A stretch of DNA of 63,419 nt from Bacteroidota bacterium (GCA_947456625.1 CANGQJ010000013.1:1-63419), one strand, 5' to 3'. Shown: positions 26,762 to 35,268, numbered from the stretch's first letter. Notes: generated by a model from the letters alone, not told the origin. A program made the numbers and translations.

Positions 26762-27292
26762 ATGCAAAAGCTAAGCATGGACGAGTTGGGTAGGAAGTCG
26801 GTAGCCGACTTTAAATTGGCCAATAAAAAGCCAATAGTTGTTGTTATGGATAATATTCGTAGCATGCACAATGTTGGAAGTGTATTTAGAACTGCCGACG
26901 GCTTTTTGATTAGTGGGATTTGTTTATGTGGGTTTACACCGCAACCTCCCCATAGAGATATTCATAAAACTGCTTTAGGGGCCACCGAAACAGTGCATTG
27001 GGTTCATTACCAAAACACCTTGGATGCAGTAAATGAATTAAAAGAAAAAGGCTATAAGGTATTTGCTATTGAACAAACTACTGGAAGCATTAGCTTGGAA
27101 AATTTTAAGATTCAAAATCCAGCATTAAACAATATTCCTTTGGCTTTTATCTTTGGTAACGAAGTGGATGGTGTAGATCAACAAGTTATTGAAAACTGTA
27201 ATGGGGTAATAGAAATTCCACAATGGGGCATGAAACACTCTTTAAATATATCGGTTGCGGCAGCCATTGTGCTATGGGAATTTGTGCGATAA
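26762..27292 (+). CDS. TrmH/SpoU-family RNA 2'-O-ribose methyltransferase
   Basis: 176 residues from the ATG at 26762 (MQKLSMDELGRKS); a TTG at 26741 is also in frame but lies upstream of the promoter box. The SpoU knot motifs are present: VVVMDNIRSMHNVGSVFRTAD (motif 1, Asn and Arg), AFIFGNEVDGV (motif 2) and IPQWGMKHSLNISVAAAIVLWEF (motif 3), which together bind S-adenosylmethionine in a trefoil knot. There is no N-terminal RNA-binding extension as in RlmB, so tRNA or rRNA specificity cannot be told. The UbiA-like gene follows 48 bases downstream. Divergent from mutS. Confidence 0.92.
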   Translation: MQKLSMDELGRKSVADFKLANKKPIVVVMDNIRSMHNVGSVFRTADGFLISGICLCGFTPQPPHRDIHKTALGATETVHWVHYQNTLDAVNELKEKGYKVFAIEQTTGSISLENFKIQNPALNNIPLAFIFGNEVDGVDQQVIENCNGVIEIPQWGMKHSLNISVAAAIVLWEFVR

Positions 27293-27340
27293 ATAAGGTG
27301 TAAATAATAAGGTATACATTTGTAAAGATTAAAAGAATAT

Positions 27341-28252
27341 ATGTCGGCAGTAAAAAATTATTTGAGTTTAGTAAAGTTTTCACATACCATTTTTGCAATG
27401 CCATTTGCATTAATAGGATTTGTATTAGGGGTGAAGCATTTGGAGGATTTGCAACATCCTAGCCAATCCATTTTTTTTAAATTATTATTGGTGCTTATTT
27501 GCATGGTTACAGCAAGGTCTACTGCAATGGCTTTTAACCGTTACTTGGATAGGCATTTTGATAAATTAAATCCACGCACTGCCATAAGAGAAATTCCAGC
27601 CGGCATTATTAAATCGGAAAAAGCAATGGTATTTATTATTATTAATGCAAGTATTTTTGTACTAACTACTTATTTTATAAATCCAATTTGTTTTTATTTA
27701 TCACCTGTGGCGCTTTTTGTAATTATGTTTTATAGTTACACCAAGCGTTTTACTTTTTTATGTCATTTGGTTTTAGGAGTAGGATTGTCCTTGGCTCCAA
27801 TTGGCGCTTATTTGGCAGTTACAGGAAGTTTTGCATTACTTCCATTGCTTTTTTCCTTTGCAGTTATTTTTTGGGTAAGTGGGTTTGATGTAATTTATGC
27901 TTTGCAGGACATTGAATTTGATAAATCCCAAGCACTGTATTCTATTCCAAGTTATTGGGGGTTACAACAAGCGTTAAATATTGCTAGGGTTTTGCATATT
28001 TTTTCGGCTGCATTTATAATTGCTGCTTATTTTGTAGGCGGTTTTAATTTTATTTATTTAGGTGGCATGCTTGTTTTTATTGGCATGCTTTTATACCAGC
28101 ATAGTATTGTAAAGCCAAATGATTTAAGTAAAGTGAATATTGCTTTTATGACTGCCAATGGAATTGCCAGTATTGTATTTAGTGTATTTGTAATTGCTTC
28201 TTTAATCATGGAAATCATTGCTAATATTCCTTCGGCCATTATAAAATCTTAA
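27341..28252 (+). CDS. UbiA-family prenyltransferase (MqnP-like)
   Basis: 303 residues with about eight transmembrane helices. Both Mg-prenyl-diphosphate motifs are present: NRYLDRHFD (NxxxDxxxD) near residue 67 and DIEFDKSQALYSIP (DxxxD) near residue 187. The phrase ARSTAMAFNRYLDRHFDKLN with NPRTAIREIPAG resembles the UbiA-like group assigned to the futalosine menaquinone pathway (MqnP) more than MenA. The enzyme would attach a polyprenyl chain to an aromatic acid in the inner membrane. Bacteroidota lack ubiquinone, so a role in menaquinone synthesis is the best inference. ruvX follows 10 bases downstream. Confidence 0.85.
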   Translation: MSAVKNYLSLVKFSHTIFAMPFALIGFVLGVKHLEDLQHPSQSIFFKLLLVLICMVTARSTAMAFNRYLDRHFDKLNPRTAIREIPAGIIKSEKAMVFIIINASIFVLTTYFINPICFYLSPVALFVIMFYSYTKRFTFLCHLVLGVGLSLAPIGAYLAVTGSFALLPLLFSFAVIFWVSGFDVIYALQDIEFDKSQALYSIPSYWGLQQALNIARVLHIFSAAFIIAAYFVGGFNFIYLGGMLVFIGMLLYQHSIVKPNDLSKVNIAFMTANGIASIVFSVFVIASLIMEIIANIPSAIIKS

Positions 28253-28262
28253 ATTCAAAAAG

Positions 28263-28676
28263 TTGCCCAGAATAATTTGTATTGACTACGGTGGTAAAAG
28301 GTGCGGACTAGCTGTAACCGATCCTTTGCAAATTATTGCAACCGCTTTAACTACCGTTTCCACAAAGGAATTGTACACCTACTTAGCTGCTTACTTTGCA
28401 AAGGAGCCAGTGGAGTTAATTTTAATAGGGGAGCCTTTAAATTTAGATGATACGCCTACGCATGCAACTCCATTGGTTAAAAAAGCCATAGTGGAGTTAA
28501 CTAAAAAATTTCCACATATTCCTATTCAAACAGTAGACGAACGTTTTAGTTCCAAAAATGCAGTGCGGGCTATGGTAGAGATGGGCATGAAGAAAAAGGA
28601 TCGCCAGGATAAGAAAAATGTAGATCAAATAGCTGCTACCATTCTTTTACAGGAATATTTAACAAATAGGCCTTAA
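28263..28676 (+). CDS. ruvX: RuvX/YqgF Holliday-junction resolvase-like nuclease
   Basis: 137 residues, the usual YqgF length. It must start with TTG at 28263, because no in-frame ATG or GTG lies between this and the stop of the upstream gene. RNase H-fold acidic residues are at the usual places: ICIDYGGKRCGLA (Asp), VDERFSSKNA (Glu) and KNVDQIAATILLQEYL (Asp). The family is implicated in Holliday junction resolution and, in E. coli, in processing of the 16S rRNA 5' end. It belongs to the run of genes from the SpoU methyltransferase onward, and a weak hairpin follows. Confidence 0.93.
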   Translation: MPRIICIDYGGKRCGLAVTDPLQIIATALTTVSTKELYTYLAAYFAKEPVELILIGEPLNLDDTPTHATPLVKKAIVELTKKFPHIPIQTVDERFSSKNAVRAMVEMGMKKKDRQDKKNVDQIAATILLQEYLTNRP

Positions 28677-28691
28677 ATACGCCCAAGGGCC

Positions 28692-28712
28692 AGGCATTAT
28701 TTATGCCTATTT
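28692..28712 (+). terminator. Possible weak terminator after ruvX
   Basis: AGGCAT (28692-28697) pairs with ATGCCT (28703-28708) around a five-base loop, followed by a mixed A/T tract rather than a clean T-run. Confidence 0.42.
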
Positions 28713-28717
28713 ATTTC

Positions 28718-28725
28718 TACCTTTG
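28718..28725 (+). promoter_or_regulatory. Promoter box TAnnTTTG of def
   Basis: TACCTTTG is an exact consensus match, 22 bases before the def start at 28748. It lies just after the weak hairpin, which suggests that def begins a new transcription unit. Confidence 0.65.
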
Positions 28726-28747
28726 CATTTATTATTAAAGCAGCGCT

Positions 28748-29323
28748 ATGATTTTACCAATAGTTGCCTATGGTGCAACGGTTTTAAGAAAGGTATGTGA
28801 ACCTATTAATGCGGATTATCCCAATATCAAAACATTAATTGAGGACATGTGGGAAACCATGTATGAAAGTAATGGAGTTGGTCTTGCTGCGCCTCAAATT
28901 AATAAAAATATAAGACTGTTTGTAGTAGATAGTGCACAAATATTTGCAAACGCCGAGCCCGAGGATGAAACCTATCCGGATGCACCTGGTGTGAAAATGA
29001 CTTTTATTAATGCGCAAATTGTGGAGCTAAGTGGCAAGGAGTGGATTTACAATGAGGGTTGTTTGAGCATTCCTAAAATTAGAGAGGACGTAAGCCGTCA
29101 CGAAAACGTAACTATGACTTTTATGGATGAAAATTTTGTGGAGCACACCCAAACATTTACAGGCATGACTGCTAGGGTTATTTTACACGAGTATGATCAT
29201 ATCGAAGGAAAACTTTTCATAGATTACATTAAGCCTTTAAAACGTAAAATGTTACAAGGTAAATTAAACGATATAAACAAAGGGAAAGTGAGGGTGGATT
29301 ATAAAATGATACAACTTAAATAA
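28748..29323 (+). CDS. def: Peptide deformylase
   Basis: 191 residues with all three deformylase motifs: GVGLAAPQI (motif 1), EGCLSIP (motif 2, the metal-binding Cys) and HEYDHIEG (motif 3, two metal-binding His and the catalytic Glu). It removes the formyl group from nascent polypeptides at the ribosome exit. It carries an insertion (about 60-85, AEPEDETYPDAPGV) of the kind seen in Bacteroidota type deformylases. The stop codon overlaps the start of the following secreted-protein gene by one base (TAATG), so the two are translationally coupled. Confidence 0.98.
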   Translation: MILPIVAYGATVLRKVCEPINADYPNIKTLIEDMWETMYESNGVGLAAPQINKNIRLFVVDSAQIFANAEPEDETYPDAPGVKMTFINAQIVELSGKEWIYNEGCLSIPKIREDVSRHENVTMTFMDENFVEHTQTFTGMTARVILHEYDHIEGKLFIDYIKPLKRKMLQGKLNDINKGKVRVDYKMIQLK

Positions 29324-30273
29324 TGAATAAATTTTACAAGGTTTTTAGTTTTTTATTTATTTTAATGGTGAGTGCACCTAGCCTTAGTTTTGCGCAGGAC
29401 ACAGCCATTAAGGACGATGGTTTAAGTTTTACTTTAACCGACGCCATTGTTAGAAATCATTTTGACTATAAAGCAATTTTACAAAGAATTAAGGAGGATA
29501 CTAGTTTTTATAAAGCCTTTAAAACCCTTAGAACCATTGGATATAGTTCTTATAACCACATAGAGATGAAGGATAAAAATGGTGCCATGCAAGCCATGCT
29601 GGATAGCAAAACCAGACAAAATCATGTGGGAGGTTGTAGGACCATGGATGTATTAGAGGAAAACGTAAAAGGGGATTTAAGAAAAGCCGACGGCTCTTAT
29701 AATTACATGACGCCTTCCTTGTATGCAAGTTTATTTTTTACCAAAGGAACAGTGTGTGGTGAGACCAATATTGTAGCGGGTAAAAAAAGAGAAATTACAG
29801 GATCGGGAATTGATAAAGCTAAGGAGCAATTAAAAACTTTATTTTTTAATCCTGGTAAAAAAATTAAAGGCATTCCTTTTATTGGAGACAAGTTAGATTT
29901 ATATGACGAGGCTGCGCATGAGTTGTATGATTACAAATTAGATTATGTAGAATACCAAGGTCAGTTGGTTTATATGTTTGAAGTAAAGCCAAAAGAGGAT
30001 CTAAGCTTTTTTGCAAAAAACGATGTAGTAGTGGATCAGATGACTACTTGGTTTAATCCTAAAACCTTAGAGGTATTGGGTCGTAATTACTCCTTAAGTT
30101 ATAAAGCCGGGGTATATGATTTTAATGTAGCCATGGAAGTGGAAATGACATACTTTAATGGTAAACTTGTTCCTAAAACCCTGCGTTATAAAGGCAATTG
30201 GGATGTAGTATTTAAAAAAAGAGAGCGAGGTTTATTCACAGCCACTTTATTTGACTTCAATACCGGTAAATAA
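29323..30273 (+). CDS. Secreted protein of unknown function
   Basis: 316 residues starting with a Sec signal (MNKFYKVFSFLFILMVSAPSLSFAQD). The mature protein has a helical first third (AILQRIKEDTSFYKAFKTLR), two cysteines (GGCRTMDV and GTVCGET) that could form a disulfide, and a C-terminal half of alternating strands (YKLDYVEYQGQLVYMFEVKP, FNVAMEVEMTYFNGKLVPKTLRY). That half resembles the beta-sheet layers of LolA/outer-membrane-lipoprotein-sorting or carboxypeptidase-like periplasmic proteins of Bacteroidota, but I do not recognise a family. It overlaps def by one base at its start and the convergent ligase gene by 27 bases at its end. Confidence 0.8.
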   Translation: MNKFYKVFSFLFILMVSAPSLSFAQDTAIKDDGLSFTLTDAIVRNHFDYKAILQRIKEDTSFYKAFKTLRTIGYSSYNHIEMKDKNGAMQAMLDSKTRQNHVGGCRTMDVLEENVKGDLRKADGSYNYMTPSLYASLFFTKGTVCGETNIVAGKKREITGSGIDKAKEQLKTLFFNPGKKIKGIPFIGDKLDLYDEAAHELYDYKLDYVEYQGQLVYMFEVKPKEDLSFFAKNDVVVDQMTTWFNPKTLEVLGRNYSLSYKAGVYDFNVAMEVEMTYFNGKLVPKTLRYKGNWDVVFKKRERGLFTATLFDFNTGK

Positions 30274-31365
30274 AAAAGAGGATTCAATTAGTTTAACTAC
30301 TTCCACTAAACTTCCTGTTTCTTTAAACTTGGCTAGTTGCCTATCGGCACCAGTTCCTGTTTTAAATATGTCATGTATTTTATCAACATGATGCCTACTT
30401 CCTAATTCGTCTACAACACCGTCTACAAATTCTAATAATTCATCCATGAGTTCTTTTACAGGCACTTCTTTTTCTTTGCCAAAATCAATTAACATACCCT
30501 CAATACCATAACGGCTTGCACGCCATTTATTTTCGTTGATTAAAGCGCGTTGGTAATTAATGAAATTTATATTTTGTCTACGTAAAGAATATATTTTGGC
30601 ACAAATAGCTTGAAACATGGCCGTAATGGTAATGGTTTCCTGAATAGTCATTGGAATATCACAAATTCTAAATTCAATGGTATTGTAAACAGGGTGCACT
30701 CTTAGGTCCCACCAAATTTTTTTAGCATCGTCTATACAATTTGTTTTTATTAATAATTGTACAAAATTATCATAGGCCTCAATGCTCTCAAAATAATCTG
30801 GAATACCAGTTCGAGGAAATTTGTCAAATACTTTAGAACGGTAGGATTTGTATCCTGTATTACGTGATTCCCAGAAAGGGGAGTTGGTGCTTAACGCATA
30901 AATATGTGGTAAAAAATACCTAGCTGTATTGGCAATATGAATGGCCATTTTACGGTCTTCCATTCCTATATGCACATGTAATCCAAAAATTAAGTTACTA
31001 CGAGCTGCTTGTTGTAATTCATTTAATAAATCCTGATACCTGGAGCTATCGGAAATAAGTTGCTTTTCCCATAAACTAAAAGGGTGGGTGCCAGAGGCGC
31101 CAATACTAAAACCTAAATTATTTGCAATGTCATGAACTCCTTTTCTAAGCGCATAAATTTCTTCAAATGCCTCGTCGGCATTTTTACAAATGGCCGTACC
31201 AACTTCTACAACAGCTTGGTGCATCTCGGCCTTAATTTTATCTGGGAATAATTTTTGACCCTCGTTTACAATAGCTCTTTGATGGCTTTTTAGTTCCTTT
31301 GTAGCCGGGTCTAAAATCATATATTCTTCCTCTACACCTATGGTAAATTGTTGCAAGCTAGCCAT
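30247..31365 (-). CDS. GCS2-type carboxylate-amine ligase (YbdK-like)
   Basis: 372 residues from the ATG at 31363-31365 (MASLQQFTIGVEEEYMIL); the open frame continues 17 codons upstream but enters the terminator region of phoH. FTIGVEEEYMILDP is the start of the glutamate-cysteine ligase family 2 fold, with GLHVHIGM, SRNTGYKSYRS and RVHPVYNTIEFRICD following. YbdK of E. coli has weak gamma-glutamyl-cysteine ligase activity in vitro; the true substrate in this phylum is unsettled. The 3' end overlaps that of the secreted-protein gene on the plus strand by 27 bases with no terminator between. Confidence 0.92.
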   Translation of the reverse strand: MASLQQFTIGVEEEYMILDPATKELKSHQRAIVNEGQKLFPDKIKAEMHQAVVEVGTAICKNADEAFEEIYALRKGVHDIANNLGFSIGASGTHPFSLWEKQLISDSSRYQDLLNELQQAARSNLIFGLHVHIGMEDRKMAIHIANTARYFLPHIYALSTNSPFWESRNTGYKSYRSKVFDKFPRTGIPDYFESIEAYDNFVQLLIKTNCIDDAKKIWWDLRVHPVYNTIEFRICDIPMTIQETITITAMFQAICAKIYSLRRQNINFINYQRALINENKWRASRYGIEGMLIDFGKEKEVPVKELMDELLEFVDGVVDELGSRHHVDKIHDIFKTGTGADRQLAKFKETGSLVEVVKLIESSFLFTGIEVK

Positions 31366-31400
31366 AGCAATAAAGTTAAACCTTTTTATAATACATATAT

Positions 31401-31433
31401 AAAAAAAATACCCCATCAGATTGATGTGGTATT
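31401..31433 (-). terminator. Terminator of phoH
   Basis: Read on the minus strand, AATACC-A-CATCA and TGATG-G-GGTATT form a 12-position stem with one mismatch and a three-base loop, followed by a run of eight T. It separates phoH from the ligase gene. Confidence 0.78.
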
Positions 31434-31461
31434 TTAATATATTTTTTTAGCTACTTAGTAG

Positions 31462-32451
31462 TTACCTATGATAAGAGCCGTCTGGTTCATTTTCTCTTTC
31501 CTTATCGTAAGCTTTAATAATAGCTTTAACCAATTTATGTCTTACTACATCCTCTTCGTCTAATTCAATATGGGAAATGCCCTCAATATTTTTTAAAATA
31601 CGAACGGCTTTTTCCAATCCACTTTTTTGGTTTCTTGGTAAATCTACCTGCGTTGGGTCTCCGGTTATAATTGCTTTTGCATTGGAGCCAATACGCGTTA
31701 AGAACATTTTAATCTGTAAGTCGTTTGCGTTTTGAGACTCATCCAAAATTATAAAAGCATTATCCAAAGTACGACCACGCATGTAAGCAAGTGGTGCAAT
31801 TTCTATAGTGCGTGTAGACATATAATAACCCAATTTATCGGCTGGGATCATATCGTCTAATGCATCATATAAAGGACGTAAGTAGGGATCAATTTTTTCT
31901 TTTAAATCTCCTGGTAAAAATCCTAAACTTTCACCTGCTTCCACTGCGGGGCGTGTAAGAATAATTTTTTTAACAATTTTATTTTTTAGTGCCCTTACAG
32001 CAAGGGCCACTGCAGTATAAGTTTTACCAGTACCTGCCGGTCCTATAGCAAAAACAATATCGTTTTTATCGGCAGCAGTTACCATGCGTTTCTGATTGGC
32101 AGTTCGGGCTCTCACTGTTTTACCATTCGGGCCAAATACCAAAACCTCATTGGGGTTTTTGTCAACAAAGTTGTCAATAACTTCGGCGTCATCGCCTCCT
32201 AAAATTTGTTCAAAATAATTTTCTGATAAATGACCATTGCGCTCCATATACTGTATAATGAGCGTAATTTTTTCTTTGGCTAAATCAATTTGTTCTGGTG
32301 CACCGCTTAATTTTATTTGGGTGCCGCGGGATAAGATTTTTAAAAGTGGAAACTTCTTTTTTAAAATGTCAAACTTGGAGTTGTTGACACCGAAAAACTC
32401 TATAGGGTTTACGGTGTCTAAATTGATGATTGTTTCAGTCAATGGATTCAA
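31462..32451 (-). CDS. phoH: PhoH-family P-loop ATPase
   Basis: 329 residues, starting at a TTG (32449-32451), the only plausible start codon before the family-conserved region. An N-terminal KH-like segment (about 35-75, GTQIKLSGAPEQIDLAKEKI) precedes the ATPase with IGPAGTGKTYTAVALAVRAL (Walker A), LTRPAVEAGESLGFLPGD and FIILDESQN (Walker B). PhoH/YbeZ proteins are linked to RNA metabolism with YbeY and show helicase- or NTPase-like activity. It stands alone with a terminator behind it. The 160-base gap upstream shows no clear promoter motif. Confidence 0.95.
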   Translation of the reverse strand: MNPLTETIINLDTVNPIEFFGVNNSKFDILKKKFPLLKILSRGTQIKLSGAPEQIDLAKEKITLIIQYMERNGHLSENYFEQILGGDDAEVIDNFVDKNPNEVLVFGPNGKTVRARTANQKRMVTAADKNDIVFAIGPAGTGKTYTAVALAVRALKNKIVKKIILTRPAVEAGESLGFLPGDLKEKIDPYLRPLYDALDDMIPADKLGYYMSTRTIEIAPLAYMRGRTLDNAFIILDESQNANDLQIKMFLTRIGSNAKAIITGDPTQVDLPRNQKSGLEKAVRILKNIEGISHIELDEEDVVRHKLVKAIIKAYDKERENEPDGSYHR

Positions 32452-32610
32452 TTTAAAGGGTTAGGTAGTATGTAAATGATCCTAACACAATTTAATAAAG
32501 CAAGTTCAAATTTTCAAGGGCTAAATACGCACAATTGTGGATTACTAAAATGATAACATTTAGTTCATATTCGTATATTATACTGCAGCGAGCATTAAAA
32601 GCTTAATTGC

Positions 32611-33258
32611 TTAAGCGTTCTTTAGTGTAACAATCATAGCCTTAGGGTCTGCCGCTTTAAAAACGGTGGTACCAGCAACTAAAACATCGGCACCTGCTTT
32701 TACTAAAGCTGCTGCATTATTTTCGGTTACACCGCCATCAATTTCAATAAGGGTAGCAGCGCCTGCGTTTACAATAATTTGTTTTAAAGCTTTTACTTTT
32801 TCGTAAGTGTGTTCAATAAATTTTTGTCCACCAAATCCTGGATTTACACTCATTACACACACCACATCTATATCCTTAATCACATCTTTTAATAAATCAA
32901 CTGGTGTATGTGGATTAAGGGCTACACCTGCTTTCATGCCCGCCAATTTAATTTGTTGCAGCGTGCTGTGTAAATGAGGGCAAGCTTCATAATGCACAGT
33001 TAATATATCGGCACCCGCTTTTTTAAAATCGGCTATGTATTTTTCGGGATGCACAATCATCAAATGCACATCCATAACTTTAGTAGTTGTTTTTTTTATT
33101 TGCTCAATCACGGGAAGTCCATAACTAATGTTGGGTACAAAACTTCCGTCCATTACATCCAAATGAAACCATGCTGCTTCGCTTTCGTTTAGCATTTCAC
33201 ATGCATTTCCTAAATTTAAAAAATCGGCAGCGAGAAGGGATGGAGCGATTATTGCCAT
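32611..33258 (-). CDS. rpe: Ribulose-phosphate 3-epimerase
   Basis: 215 residues, a TIM barrel with the epimerase signature set: HLDVMDGSFVPNISYG (metal-binding His and catalytic Asp), VHLMIVHPEKYI, MSVNPGFGGQKFI and IEIDGGV (second catalytic Asp). The enzyme interconverts ribulose-5-phosphate and xylulose-5-phosphate in the non-oxidative pentose phosphate pathway in the cytoplasm. It diverges from the PD40 propeller gene across 52 bases. No operon partner. Confidence 0.98.
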   Translation of the reverse strand: MAIIAPSLLAADFLNLGNACEMLNESEAAWFHLDVMDGSFVPNISYGLPVIEQIKKTTTKVMDVHLMIVHPEKYIADFKKAGADILTVHYEACPHLHSTLQQIKLAGMKAGVALNPHTPVDLLKDVIKDIDVVCVMSVNPGFGGQKFIEHTYEKVKALKQIIVNAGAATLIEIDGGVTENNAAALVKAGADVLVAGTTVFKAADPKAMIVTLKNA

Positions 33259-33283
33259 AATGGTAATTTGATGTAAAATTAAG

Positions 33284-33291
33284 TACTTTTG
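33284..33291 (+). promoter_or_regulatory. Promoter box TAnnTTTG of the PD40 gene
   Basis: TACTTTTG fits the -7 consensus and lies 19 bases before the ATG at 33311, within the short divergent gap with rpe. Confidence 0.5.
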
Positions 33292-33310
33292 AGTTCAATT
33301 TTAAAAGTAT

Positions 33311-34408
33311 ATGAATAAGTTCATTTTAATGGTGGTTGCTTTACTAAGTTATACCACTTCATTTAGTCAAATGGATTCCGTTTTCAATGGTTTTGTTAAA
33401 AAGGATTCTATCTTATTTGCAGGGGAACGTCATTTTAAAAATGTAATTCAATTAACCAATAGCGGAGACAATGCCGAGGCTTATTGGAGCTTTGATAGCA
33501 AACGTATTACTTTTCAAAGAACCATGCCTAAGGAAGGATTGGAATGTGATCAAATTTTCATGGGGGTAGTGCCAACCAATAATACTACGCCTTTTAAATA
33601 CAAGCCAATTAGTGGAGGCAAAGGCCGTACCACTTGCTCTTATTTTACAAAGGACGGCAAACACATTATATATGCTTCCACAAAGGACGGCGGGGAAGCT
33701 TGTCCTCCAGCGGTGGACCGCGCAAAGTATGGCAACAAATATATTTGGCCTTTATACAACACTTATGATATTTTCATGGCCGACACCAATGGGGTTGTTG
33801 AAAAACAATTAACCCATGCAAAAGGGTATGATGCCGAAGGAACCCTTTCTTATGACGGTAAAAAAATGATTTATTGTAGCGATAAGGATGGCGATTTGGA
33901 TTTATATGTAATGGACTTAGCCACAGGAAAAGAAAAAAGAGTAACCAATACTTTAGGTTATGATGGAGGTGCTTGGTTTAGTCCCGATGGTACTAAAATT
34001 GTTTGGAGAGCGAGTCGTCCAAAAACCGAAGCAGATATTGCAGATTATAAAGCCTTATTAAAAGAGGGATTAGTGGCACCAACAAGTATGGAAGTTTTTA
34101 TTGCCAATGCCGATGGTACCAACGCAAAACAAATTACGCATTTAGGACAAGCCAATTGGGCACCTAACTTTACTCCAGACGGTAAGCATATTATTTTTTG
34201 TAGCAATCATGAATACAAATATGGGTTCCCGTTTAATATGTACTTAATGGACTTGGACGGAAACAATATTGAAAAAATTAGCCGTGATAAAGGCTTTGAC
34301 GCTTTTCCTATGTTTAGTTTTGATGGCAAGCGTATTATGTTTTCATCCAACAGAAACAATGGAGGAACCAGGGATACCAATTTATTTGTAGCGGATTGGG
34401 TAGATTAA
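33311..34408 (+). CDS. Secreted PD40/TolB-like beta-propeller protein
   Basis: 365 residues with a Sec signal (MNKFILMVVALLSYTTSFSQ). The mature part consists of PD40/TolB-like blades: repeated YDGKKMIYCSDKDGDLDLYV, SPDGTKIVWRASRP, TPDGKHIIFCSNHE and SFDGKRIMFSSNRN, each with the DGK/DGT turn followed by a hydrophobic strand and SN/SD. Such propellers act as periplasmic protein- or peptide-binding scaffolds; some are N-terminal parts of prolyl oligopeptidases, but no peptidase domain follows here. A cluster of lines with CPPAV and CDQIF cysteines is present. Specific role unknown; expressed from its own promoter. Confidence 0.88.
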   Translation: MNKFILMVVALLSYTTSFSQMDSVFNGFVKKDSILFAGERHFKNVIQLTNSGDNAEAYWSFDSKRITFQRTMPKEGLECDQIFMGVVPTNNTTPFKYKPISGGKGRTTCSYFTKDGKHIIYASTKDGGEACPPAVDRAKYGNKYIWPLYNTYDIFMADTNGVVEKQLTHAKGYDAEGTLSYDGKKMIYCSDKDGDLDLYVMDLATGKEKRVTNTLGYDGGAWFSPDGTKIVWRASRPKTEADIADYKALLKEGLVAPTSMEVFIANADGTNAKQITHLGQANWAPNFTPDGKHIIFCSNHEYKYGFPFNMYLMDLDGNNIEKISRDKGFDAFPMFSFDGKRIMFSSNRNNGGTRDTNLFVADWVD

Positions 34409-34461
34409 TTTTTCCTAGCATAGGAATTTAACTTAGCTTTATTAGCATAAAAATTATAAAC

Positions 34462-34908
34462 ATGTATACAGGTTTAGTTCATTTGCATAATTTATTAAGA
34501 TGGGTAGTACTCATTGCGCTTTTATTAACCATTCTTAATTTAGTCCTTAAAAAAGATGCGCTTAAAACCAGCAAGGTTTTATTGATTAGCGCCCATTCAA
34601 CTCTTTTACTTGGGCTATATCAGTATTTTTTTGGGTCAGTAGGCTTTCAGCTCATAAAAACCGCCGCTGGAGGGATGAAAGAGGTAATGAAGGACGCGGC
34701 AAGTCGTTTTTGGGCAGTAGAGCATGCTTTTTCTATGATTTTAGCCATTGCGTTTATTACTATTGGACACATCAAGTATAAAAAGTCTGGAAAAACCAGT
34801 CCAAGTTTAGCTTTTTTTATAATTGCCCTGGTTTTAATCTTATTAATGACACCTTGGCCGTTTAAAGCTGGAGTAGGACGCCCTTGGTATCCTGGAGCTA
34901 GCATGTAA
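34462..34908 (+). CDS. Small four-helix membrane protein, unknown
   Basis: 148 residues with four predicted transmembrane helices and short loops. Several histidines lie in or next to the helices (LVHLHNLLRW, SAHSTLLLG, VEHAFSMILA, IGHIKYKK), which would allow haem or metal binding as in small cytochrome-b-like proteins; this is only an inference. The C-terminus RPWYPGASM is short and polar. I do not recognise a characterised family. It follows the PD40 gene by 53 bases, and a strong terminator behind it isolates it from the ribosomal cluster. Confidence 0.75.
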   Translation: MYTGLVHLHNLLRWVVLIALLLTILNLVLKKDALKTSKVLLISAHSTLLLGLYQYFFGSVGFQLIKTAAGGMKEVMKDAASRFWAVEHAFSMILAIAFITIGHIKYKKSGKTSPSLAFFIIALVLILLMTPWPFKAGVGRPWYPGASM

Positions 34909-34943
34909 CATTTTTATAACTAGCTGATTATCAATCTAATTTT

Positions 34944-34970
34944 AAGGAGAAGCCTTGCTTCTCCTTTTAT
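34944..34970 (+). terminator. Terminator before the alpha ribosomal cluster
   Basis: AAGGAGAAGC (34944-34953) pairs perfectly with GCTTCTCCTT (34957-34966) around a three-base loop, followed by T-rich sequence. Confidence 0.85.
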
Positions 34971-35025
34971 TTTGGACTTTTTTCAATATTTAACCGGTAA
35001 TTTTTCTTAATTCCATTCATTTCCA

Positions 35026-35033
35026 TATCTTTG
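35026..35033 (+). promoter_or_regulatory. Promoter box TAnnTTTG of the infA-rplQ cluster
   Basis: TATCTTTG matches the -7 consensus and lies 16 bases before the infA start, after the terminator of the preceding gene. It is the expected promoter for the alpha ribosomal cluster. Confidence 0.65.
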
Positions 35034-35049
35034 CAACCCCAAAATAAGT

Positions 35050-35268
35050 ATGTCAAAACAACCGCTGATTAAACAAGATGGAGTAATTATAGAAGCACTG
35101 AGCAATGCTATGTTCAGAGTTAAGCTTGAAAATGGTCACGAAATCTTAGCAACAATTTCTGGAAAAATGCGAATGCACTATATCAGAATTTTGCCTGGTG
35201 ATAAAGTAGGTGTGGAGATGAGTCCATATGACTTAACAAGGGGAAGAATTATTTTTAGACATAAGTAA
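35050..35268 (+). CDS. infA: Translation initiation factor IF-1
   Basis: 72 residues, an S1-type OB fold of standard IF-1 length: [30 protein letters not shown], then [16 protein letters not shown] and [15 protein letters not shown], all conserved. IF-1 occupies the ribosomal A site with IF-2 and IF-3 during initiation. It is the first gene of the alpha cluster here; secY/map/adk, which usually precede it in this phylum, are absent upstream. Confidence 0.98.
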   Translation: MSKQPLIKQDGVIIEALSNAMFRVKLENGHEILATISGKMRMHYIRILPGDKVGVEMSPYDLTRGRIIFRHK

